Source: Acidobacteriota bacterium (GTDB taxonomy: Bacteria; Acidobacteriota; Blastocatellia; UBA7656). Taken from it: a stretch of DNA of 64,000 nt. The position numbers were made by a program, and so were the translations under genes. Shown here piece by piece: positions 58,422 to 64,000 of the stretch (its first letter is position 1; each line of letters opens with the position of its first letter). The stretch is from assembly GCA_016201275.1 (NCBI GenBank), contig JACQDB010000050.1:34239-98238 (forward strand), in the 5' to 3' direction. Under the pieces are notes generated by a model that saw only the letters and a list, made by a program, of their open reading frames with translations, was not told the DNA's origin and did not search any database.

Positions 58422-60341
58422 TCATTGCTCAATTTTTTTCAGCATACAACGAGGTTCGACCAGTATGGTCTTGAAAGAAGATAAGCGCACAAGGCCGGGC
58501 TTGGCGCGTGGTGGCTTGGTGATAAATTTCTTTTGCGTGTAATGCACAGCCACTTTGTTCTGCGCTTTGGCCTGTGAAAAGTAAGCGGCGATTTCAGCGG
58601 CCTCCTGTATGACTTTTGCAGGAATCTCTTGCCGACTTGGATTGCGAACGACGACGTGAGAACCGGGATAATCGGCGGCGTGCATCCACAAATCCTGCGA
58701 ACCGGCCAGGCGAAAAGTAATCGTGTCGTTCTCTTTGTCGTTTTTTCCGACGACGATTTCAAAACCGTAGGAAGCGAGGAAGCGCCTGCCCAGACGTTGC
58801 TTATTCGCCTTCTTCGCAGGGGCATTTCGAGTGGCGGCTTGCGGTTTGATGCCTAATAAAATTTCCGCAGCGGATTTGATTTCCTCTATCTGAGGCGCGC
58901 TTAAATCTTCATCAAAGCGTTGGCGTAGAGCGCTTAATTTTTCCAGTTTAGGTTTGAGAGCAGCTTCGAGTTCGGCAATGGCTAAAAGGGCGCGACGGGC
59001 TTTTTGAGAGCGCGTAAAAAATTGAGTAGCGGCCTGCGGCAAGGTCATGTTGTTGCCCAGTTCAATTTCAATCCACGATTGTTCCGGGTCGTAATAATCA
59101 ATCACCAAGGCCTTCGTACCTCGCATACGCGCAGTATTGAAATTGGCCAATAACAGGTCGCCGAATTTTTTGAAGCGTTCCGGGTCTTCATACTTGTGGC
59201 GGTCGGTTTCTAGCGCTTCAAGGAGATTCGTTTTTTTGCGAATCTCTTCGTGTACAAACCGGTGCACCTCTTGGCGTTGGCGCTGCAACTGCAAAACGTG
59301 TTGGCGAATTTGGGCGTAGCAAAACGCAGCATCTGATAACGATTTTAATTCATACCCTGCTAGTTCGGTTTTAGAGTTCGCCGATTGAAATTCTGTGAGT
59401 TCAGCTTCGGAGTTTGCTGCTTGAAATTCTGTTGGCTTGGTTTCAGGGTTCGCCGATTGAAACGCTGTTGGCTTGAGTAACTTGATTTGATTTTTGGCGA
59501 TTTGATTTTTGGCGGACTGTAGAGGGAAGTGCGAAAGCTGCAAATCGGTTTTCAAGTTGACGATATTGGGGATGATGCTTTCACCAATCGCCACGGTCAA
59601 TTGGTCACTGCCGATTGGTAAATAACGGCGTTTTGCGCCAACCTGTTCAATTGGGAAACGCCAGAAGAGCAAGGGCTGAGGGCGGTTTGTGAGCAGGTCA
59701 GTGGTCAGCGCTTGTAAAGCTTCTTTGGGCGTTGCCGACTGACAGCGTGCGAGAAATTCTTTTTCCAGTTGCGGACTGAACACGGCTTGATGGTTGAAAA
59801 ACCGTTCAAGAATTTCTGGCTCTGAAATATCTTCCGGCAGTTCTTTCACTAGGCGTTGCAAATCGAAAGCGGGTTTCGGCATTTGAAACTGGTCGCCGAA
59901 GCGCAGGGTCTTGTTGCCGCGAGTATTGAGCGATGCTTCTACGACATGATGTTCGTCGAGCAGAAAGGCATTGGCAGTTCGACCGGTGAAATAACCCACC
60001 AAGGTTTGATGAATCGTTCGGCCTTCGGCTTCGACCTTTTCAAATTCTAAACACACGATACGCTCAAGCGCAGGTTTTTGCAGGTCGAGTAAGCGTGCGC
60101 CCACCAACTCTTTTTTTACAGTAGTGAGGAATGGATGAGCATCGTTGAGAGTTACCTTGGCCGACTTTTCCAAATAAAGCGCTGGCCAGGACGGATCGAA
60201 GGAAACGCGCAACAGCCTGTCATCAGGCAGTCGAAAATCTAACAACAAATCCGCATCGGTCAGGGAAATCTTCGCTAATTTTCGCTTGAGTAAAAGAGGA
60301 CGGACTTCCTCTACTAGCGCCGAAAGATAAAAATTATCCAT
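58422..60341 (-). CDS. rqcH: NFACT-family protein (RqcH/Rqc2-like, formerly fibronectin-binding)
   Basis: Ribosome quality-control factor that adds alanine tails to stalled nascent chains on 50S subunits in bacteria. The 639-aa protein has NFACT-N (residues 1-240: MDNFYLSALVEEVRPLLLKRKLAKISLTDADLLLDFRLPDDRLLRVSFDPSWPALYLEK), a helical coiled-coil middle (AFCYAQIRQHVLQLQRQRQEVHRFVHEEIRKKTNLLEALETDRHKYEDPERFKKFGDLLLAN) and an NFACT-R end (FASYGFEIVVGKNDKENDTITFRLAGSQDLWMHAADYPGSHVVVRNPSRQE). Residues 294-329 contain three 12-aa tandem repeats, an insertion in the linker. A terminator of the RDD gene lies just upstream. Confidence 0.92.
   Translation of the reverse strand: MDNFYLSALVEEVRPLLLKRKLAKISLTDADLLLDFRLPDDRLLRVSFDPSWPALYLEKSAKVTLNDAHPFLTTVKKELVGARLLDLQKPALERIVCLEFEKVEAEGRTIHQTLVGYFTGRTANAFLLDEHHVVEASLNTRGNKTLRFGDQFQMPKPAFDLQRLVKELPEDISEPEILERFFNHQAVFSPQLEKEFLARCQSATPKEALQALTTDLLTNRPQPLLFWRFPIEQVGAKRRYLPIGSDQLTVAIGESIIPNIVNLKTDLQLSHFPLQSAKNQIAKNQIKLLKPTAFQSANPETKPTEFQAANSEAELTEFQSANSKTELAGYELKSLSDAAFCYAQIRQHVLQLQRQRQEVHRFVHEEIRKKTNLLEALETDRHKYEDPERFKKFGDLLLANFNTARMRGTKALVIDYYDPEQSWIEIELGNNMTLPQAATQFFTRSQKARRALLAIAELEAALKPKLEKLSALRQRFDEDLSAPQIEEIKSAAEILLGIKPQAATRNAPAKKANKQRLGRRFLASYGFEIVVGKNDKENDTITFRLAGSQDLWMHAADYPGSHVVVRNPSRQEIPAKVIQEAAEIAAYFSQAKAQNKVAVHYTQKKFITKPPRAKPGLVRLSSFKTILVEPRCMLKKIEQ
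59355..59462 (-). repeat. three 36-bp tandem repeats coding 12-aa units in the NFACT gene
   Basis: The coded units are FQSANPETKPTE, FQAANSEAELTE and FQSANSKTELAG. The shared start of each is visible on the plus strand as TGAAA after (T/C)G(C/T)(C/T)G(A/C)T at 36-bp spacing. It lies in the hinge between the NFACT-N and coiled-coil parts and is in frame. Confidence 0.85.
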
Positions 60342-60397
60342 ACCGCTATCTTAATCAAGCGGTCGCCAAACGGCTATGCGTAGATGCTTCACGACAT

Positions 60398-60430
60398 GAA
60401 AAATGCCTTCCCGAAGGAAGGCCATTTTTC
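60398..60430 (-). terminator. intrinsic terminator after the RDD gene
   Basis: GAAAAATGCCTTCC and GGAAGGCCATTTTTC form a 14-bp stem with one bulge and a CGAA-type loop. On the minus strand the stem ends in TTTTTC, and it lies 43 nt after the RDD gene stop. Confidence 0.8.
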
Positions 60431-60472
60431 TGAGATGGGGAAAACCGGAAGGCGGCAAGTTCTTAGCGCGGT

Positions 60473-61693
60473 TCAAAAATCTTTGACCACCATCGTCCCG
60501 GAAAGCTTATCGTGCCAACTGCGACGCTGCGGATCGAGGGTTATCCAGAAGAAGCCTGCAAAGGCGGGAACCACGGAAAGAAAATAGCCCAAGGTTCTCA
60601 ACAAGACGATCTGTATAGAAGGTCTTTGGTTATTGAGCGCGTCTATGATGTGCGAATTGGCTGCCATCATACCGATGGTTTTTCCACAAAGAACCTGTGT
60701 AAGCATTAAATAAAAAATGGCGATCAAACTGACCAGAACGCCTGAAGCCAGTAAGGTATCAGCCGCAAGAAAACTGCCGCTGATCAGTTTCATCAAGATG
60801 AAGAACGGCGTACAACTAATTCCTATGACGGCGAAATCTATGGTGTTGATGAGAATGTGCGTGAACAGGTCTGGGCTTTCGGCCAGGCTCATGCTTTTGT
60901 GTAATTCGCGGTCAACCTTTTCGACTTCGGCATCCAGATAATCCAGATAAACATCTTCATCAATCAAGCGAATCGGCTCGACAGGTTTTTCTATGAAGGT
61001 TGCTTCGGCCACCCCTGGCGGTCTCAGCGGCGAGACCACTTCACGTTGAGCGGGTTGTGCGACCGGCGGTTTTCGGGTGACCGGAATCGGCAGCGTTTCC
61101 GTTTGCTCATCGGCTCTGATGACCGGAGGTTGCAAGACTCTGGCCGTGGCTTCACGATCTACGGCCAGCGCGGTTGCGGCTGTGGTTGAGCGCAGCGGTT
61201 CGATGCGGGGAAGCGAGGCGCGCATGGCGTTTTCGCTGGCGCGTTTGACGCGACTCAAAGCTCTTTCGACCACACGGTGATTATCGGCGTGTTTTAAGGT
61301 TGGGGAAGCCTCTTCATCTTGAGCCAAGTCATTCGAGGGATGCAGCGTTTTCACAGTGCCAAAGCCGTTATGTGGGCTGGCGGGAGATGGCGTGTCACGG
61401 CTCACTGAGAGCGAGCCGGAATCAGCGACACCTTCACCTCTAGACGAAAACTCCGAATTTTTGAGCGCTTCCTTTTGCGCTTTGATCGCGCGAACCTTTT
61501 CATTCAATTCGACACGCCAAGCCGGAAGGGGCGGTTTTGACGGTTCTTTAACTTCTGCCATTCTCTGCTTATAGGGGAATTCTAACAACTGCGATTGCGA
61601 GGTTCTCTGTGTTTGTTTTACAGCCCGTTGCCCACATTTTAGACAAACTGAAAGCTTGCCCGGATAGTCATACCCACAAGATGTACATCTCAT
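60473..61693 (-). CDS. zinc-ribbon and RDD-domain membrane protein
   Basis: The 406-aa protein has an N-terminal zinc-ribbon (MRCTSCGYDYPGKLSVCLKCGQRA), a long disordered middle rich in Pro, Ser and Thr (residues 45-250), and a C-terminal RDD membrane domain of about three helices (LFTHILINTIDFAVIGISCTPFFILMKL, LASGVLVSLIAIFYLMLTQVLCGKTIGMMAANSHIID, VLLRTLGYFLSVVPAFAGFFWI) with ARG/ASP features of the family. RDD proteins are transport- or envelope-linked, function unknown. The ATG is preceded by no clear site. A terminator follows and recA lies upstream on the same strand. Confidence 0.8.
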   Translation of the reverse strand: MRCTSCGYDYPGKLSVCLKCGQRAVKQTQRTSQSQLLEFPYKQRMAEVKEPSKPPLPAWRVELNEKVRAIKAQKEALKNSEFSSRGEGVADSGSLSVSRDTPSPASPHNGFGTVKTLHPSNDLAQDEEASPTLKHADNHRVVERALSRVKRASENAMRASLPRIEPLRSTTAATALAVDREATARVLQPPVIRADEQTETLPIPVTRKPPVAQPAQREVVSPLRPPGVAEATFIEKPVEPIRLIDEDVYLDYLDAEVEKVDRELHKSMSLAESPDLFTHILINTIDFAVIGISCTPFFILMKLISGSFLAADTLLASGVLVSLIAIFYLMLTQVLCGKTIGMMAANSHIIDALNNQRPSIQIVLLRTLGYFLSVVPAFAGFFWITLDPQRRSWHDKLSGTMVVKDF

Positions 61694-61832
61694 AACTTTT
61701 TTCTACCTCAATTCCAATTGGGGCATCCTGACTATCGCGGCGGATAGTATCAAAAATGGTTCCGCGAGGTCAACCTAAATGTTGAGGTTGAATGAAATCT
61801 TATAGCAAGATGATGGGCTTTTCCGGTCTCGC

Positions 61833-61900
61833 AAAAAAAATAGAAGAAAGGCCCAAGGCGCAGGTTCACAAAAACTTTCCGTTTTGGTAAAGCCTGCGCC
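61833..61900 (-). terminator. probable terminator of recA
   Basis: On the minus strand GGCGCAGG and CCTGCGCC (61893-61900 and 61857-61864 on the plus strand) form an 8-bp stem with a 28-nt loop that could pair further. About 17 nt downstream is an eight-T run (61833-61840). The distance from stem to T run is longer than usual, so the call is tentative. Confidence 0.45.
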
Positions 61901-61920
61901 CTGAGTAACGCTGTCCAGTC

Positions 61921-63000
61921 TTACTCTTTGGTCGAAGCTTTGCGGCTTGACCCGGTGGCGACTGTCGGTTGGCCTGCCAGACTCTCCAGATTGAGCGAAG
62001 ATAGCGGCAAGCCCAGCGCTTTGCGAACCTCGGTTTCGATACGCCCGGAAATATCTGGGTCGTTCTTCAACAGGGTTTTGACATTCTCTCGGCCTTGTCC
62101 CAGGCGTTCGCCCTGAAAGCTGAACCACGCGCCGCTCTTTTCGACGATCTTATGTTGAACGGCCAAATCCAACAGGTCGCCTTCTTTCGATATGCCTTCG
62201 CCATACATGATGTCGAATTCGACTTCCTTGAACGGCGGCGCGACTTTATTTTTGACCACTTTGATTTTGGTGCGATTGCCAACGATATTTTCGCTGTCTT
62301 TAATCGCCCCTATGCGACGTATGTCGAGACGGATCGAAGCATAAAACTTCAAGGCCCTGCCGCCGGTCGTCGTTTCCGGACTTCCAAACATCACCCCTAT
62401 TTTATCGCGTATCTGATTGATGAAGATCAGACAGGTGTTGGAGCGCGATACGACTGCCGTCAATTTTCGCAGCGCCTGCGACATCAAACGTGCCTGCAAG
62501 CCCATGTGCGAATCGCCCATATCGCCGTCCAGTTCGGCTCGGGGAACCAGCGCGGCGACCGAATCTACGACCAGCACATCTATGCCGTTGGAGCGCACCA
62601 GCGCCTCGACGATTTCCAAAGCCTGTTCCCCGGAATCGGGTTGTGAAATAAATAGATTGTCTATGTCCACGCCGAGTTTATGCGCGTACTGAGCATCCAT
62701 AGCGTGTTCGGCGTCCACATAAGCGGCGATGCCTCCGGCCTTTTGTGCCTGCGACACGATGTGTAAAGCCAAGGTGGTTTTGCCGCCGGATTCCGGCCCG
62801 TAAATTTCGACGATGCGGCCACGCGGAACTCCGCCAACGCCTAAAGCGGCGTCCAGACTGATGCAGGTGGTAGAGATTGCCGGGACATCCTCGACCCGCT
62901 TTTCGCCCAAGCGCATGATTGAGCCTTTGCCAAAATTCTTTTCAATAGTTGCGATAGCCGCGTCAATGGCGCGGCTGCGTTCTGTGCGTTCATCTGCCAT
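61921..63000 (-). CDS. recA: RecA recombinase
   Basis: Homologous recombination and SOS-response ATPase. The ATG at 63000 gives 359 aa (the ORF track adds 57 codons upstream). Blocks: [54 protein letters not shown] with Walker [24 protein letters not shown]-type motif ([19 protein letters not shown]), [15 protein letters not shown] with Walker B, and the [57 protein letters not shown] loop-2 region. The C-terminus is normal length for bacterial RecA. An AAGGAAC site lies upstream. No recX follows. A LexA-type operator was not identified in the upstream gap. Confidence 0.97.
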   Translation of the reverse strand: MADERTERSRAIDAAIATIEKNFGKGSIMRLGEKRVEDVPAISTTCISLDAALGVGGVPRGRIVEIYGPESGGKTTLALHIVSQAQKAGGIAAYVDAEHAMDAQYAHKLGVDIDNLFISQPDSGEQALEIVEALVRSNGIDVLVVDSVAALVPRAELDGDMGDSHMGLQARLMSQALRKLTAVVSRSNTCLIFINQIRDKIGVMFGSPETTTGGRALKFYASIRLDIRRIGAIKDSENIVGNRTKIKVVKNKVAPPFKEVEFDIMYGEGISKEGDLLDLAVQHKIVEKSGAWFSFQGERLGQGRENVKTLLKNDPDISGRIETEVRKALGLPLSSLNLESLAGQPTVATGSSRKASTKE

Positions 63001-63362
63001 GTTGTGTGTGTGTTCCTTTCTGGGTTTTCTTAAAATTGTCTGCAAAGTATAGCACACACCGGCGTTCCTCACTAAAGCAAATTGAGGAAGCACGAGCGCG
63101 GGTTTTGCGTCCCGACAAACGCTTGAGGTTGCCGCCCCGAGCCGCGAAATCAGGCCGAAAAAGAAGGCCATTGCAAGGCAACCTTCAGCGTAAATTGAGG
63201 CTCCAAGCGACAGCGCGAAGGCGGCAGGGAATTTGACAGAATGCGAAAAAATAAATGAAACAAAAGAAAAAGCGTAGCGTTAAAAGGGCGCAAGGCGTCC
63301 TGCGAGGGGCGCTGGAATAAAAACAAAACCACCAGGATTTTGGTAGAGGAAGGGATGGAAAT
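63001..63362. other. 362-nt gap between divergent recA and a small unknown gene
   Basis: No ORF with support is visible. A minus-strand TATACT lies about 50 nt before the recA start and could be its -10 box; I do not see a matching -35 or a clear LexA box. A stretch with many G-rich and AG-rich segments lies near 63100-63330. Confidence 0.4.
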
Positions 63363-63743
63363 ATGAAAAGAAGAATACCGTCGAGACAAGATATTATTCA
63401 GCAAAACGCCGAGAAAAAGACTGTTGCCACCCTTGATCCCAATGAATTGAAAGCCGTGGTTCGTGACGGCCTTTCGATGATGACTTTGAAGGATCGAGAG
63501 GAGTTCATACAAGTCTTGGAGGCCGAAATGAAGCGCCTGCACTTAGACCTGCGAGCGTATCTGATTCCCTTGGGGATTCCCGGAAGAACCACCGAAGAAT
63601 TGACGCCAACGGAAGTCGGTCACCTGATTCGTTTCCTGAAAATCAATGTTCCACCGGCCATGAAAGCCGTCGAACGGGCGTTGTCCACTTATCACGTCTT
63701 TGCCGCTACGATTGGCGACGCAGGCCGCAAACTGGCAGCTTAG
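63363..63743 (+). CDS. hypothetical protein, 126 aa
   Basis: I do not recognise this family. The ATG is preceded by AGGGATGG at good spacing. The 126-aa protein is polar, helical and without signal peptide. Stretches such as KAVVRDGLSMMTLKDREEFIQVLEAEMKRLHLDLRAYLIPLGIPGRTTEELTPTEVGHLIRFLKINVPPAMKAVERALSTYHVFA suggest a compact helical bundle. It stands alone, divergent from recA, and ends at a strong terminator. Confidence 0.7.
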   Translation: MKRRIPSRQDIIQQNAEKKTVATLDPNELKAVVRDGLSMMTLKDREEFIQVLEAEMKRLHLDLRAYLIPLGIPGRTTEELTPTEVGHLIRFLKINVPPAMKAVERALSTYHVFAATIGDAGRKLAA

Positions 63744-63766
63744 TCGTGAGTTTCAAACTTTACCGG

Positions 63767-63806
63767 AGAGCGTGAAGAAAACTTTTCTTCACGCTCTTTG
63801 TTGTTT
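63767..63806 (+). terminator. strong hairpin terminator after the 126-aa gene
   Basis: AGAGCGTGAAGAAAA (63767-63781) and TTTTCTTCACGCTCT (63783-63797) are exact complements of 15 bp; the tip is a tight loop. TTTGTTGTTT follows. It is 24 nt after the stop. Confidence 0.9.
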
Positions 63807-63876
63807 ACCGCGAATTTTATTTCCGCCAGATGGTAACGACCACCTCGCTTTATTTGCTGAGAAGCTGTTTTAAAAG

Positions 63877-64000
63877 TTAGCCAGGAGCTAGGCGTCTGAG
63901 CCTCAGACGAGTCATCGCGATATAGATCAATGCTTCACTCGATGATGTCTGTCGCTCGTAGTCCTTACTCAAGCGCCGACAGAAACTCAGCCACGCAAAG
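63877..64000 (-). CDS. IS5-family transposase, C-terminal fragment at window edge
   Basis: The last 40 codons read FAWLSFCRRLSKDYERQTSSSEALIYIAMTRLRLRRLAPG and a stop at 63877; the gene continues beyond 64000. RRLSKDYE followed by SEALIYIAMTRLRLRRL is the end block of IS5-type DDE transposases. The sequence GAGAAGCTGTTTTAAAAGTTAG near 63858-63879 resembles the left end of such elements, so an insertion boundary is probable at about 63858. The element itself is otherwise outside the window, so completeness is unknown. Confidence 0.75.
   Translation of the reverse strand, partial: FAWLSFCRRLSKDYERQTSSSEALIYIAMTRLRLRRLAPG

Noticed and set aside
63001-63171. 57-codon N-terminal extension of recA
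   Set aside because: RecA starts at [15 protein letters not shown] in family length; the extension covers the promoter region.

Overview
The window looks like a chromosomal segment of a diderm, menaquinone-using bacterium, most plausibly an Acidobacteriota of the Blastocatellia type. This placement is an inference from gene content and was not tested: lpxD (outer membrane lipid A), futalosine-type menaquinone synthesis (MqnE), many TPR, zinc-ribbon and linker-rich proteins, a PIG-L deacetylase with a very long C-terminal part, and a YyaL-type DUF255 protein. I found no tRNA, rRNA or CRISPR array.

Layout. 1-14.7 kb is mainly housekeeping: a truncated sigma-54 activator, ssb, a bifunctional-nuclease-domain protein, parAB, lpxD, a Xer recombinase, mrp and an IscA/HesB protein, a PuuD-like membrane protein, a peroxiredoxin, ygfZ, a DUF72 protein, a glutaredoxin, rpiA and a cupin. 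14.8-18.4 kb is an accessory stretch: a complete IS1-family element, a nested inverted-repeat element beside it, a polysaccharide pyruvyl transferase gene and a twice-frameshifted 2OG-Fe(II) oxygenase gene. 18.6-29.7 kb holds a TetR regulator, mqnE, zinc-ribbon and ribbon-helix-helix proteins, mgtE, a CuA-type cupredoxin joined to a probable beta-barrel, and a DUF255 protein. 30.0-33.2 kb is a compact PilN-PilO-PilP-like-pseudopilin operon, followed by an APC permease, the PIG-L protein and a P5C dehydrogenase.

40.2-43.3 kb is a restriction-modification plus parDE island. A 141-bp exact duplication of the 3' end of the putative nuclease gene flanks parDE and abuts a TPR gene that appears to have lost its 5' end. 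45.2-52.0 kb is a probable signalling neighbourhood: an FHA-membrane-trypsin-like protease, a TolB-like propeller, and a three-gene operon of RsbW-like kinase, STAS antagonist and a caspase-fold/TPR protein that lacks the catalytic cysteine. 53.4-56.7 kb is a sulfur-handling cluster (MBL-rhodanese, TauE, rhodanese-DUF2892) divergent from an ArsR regulator whose likely operator fills its own promoter spacer. aroA and aroK flank this cluster. The window ends with an S66 peptidase, an NFACT/RqcH protein, an RDD protein, recA, a small unknown gene and the edge of an IS5-like transposase.

The points most worth following up are the partner-switch plus pseudo-caspase operon, the parDE duplication scar, the nested inverted-repeat element, the CuA/beta-barrel fusion, and two well-formed promoter-operator overlaps (before the IscA-like gene and before arsR).
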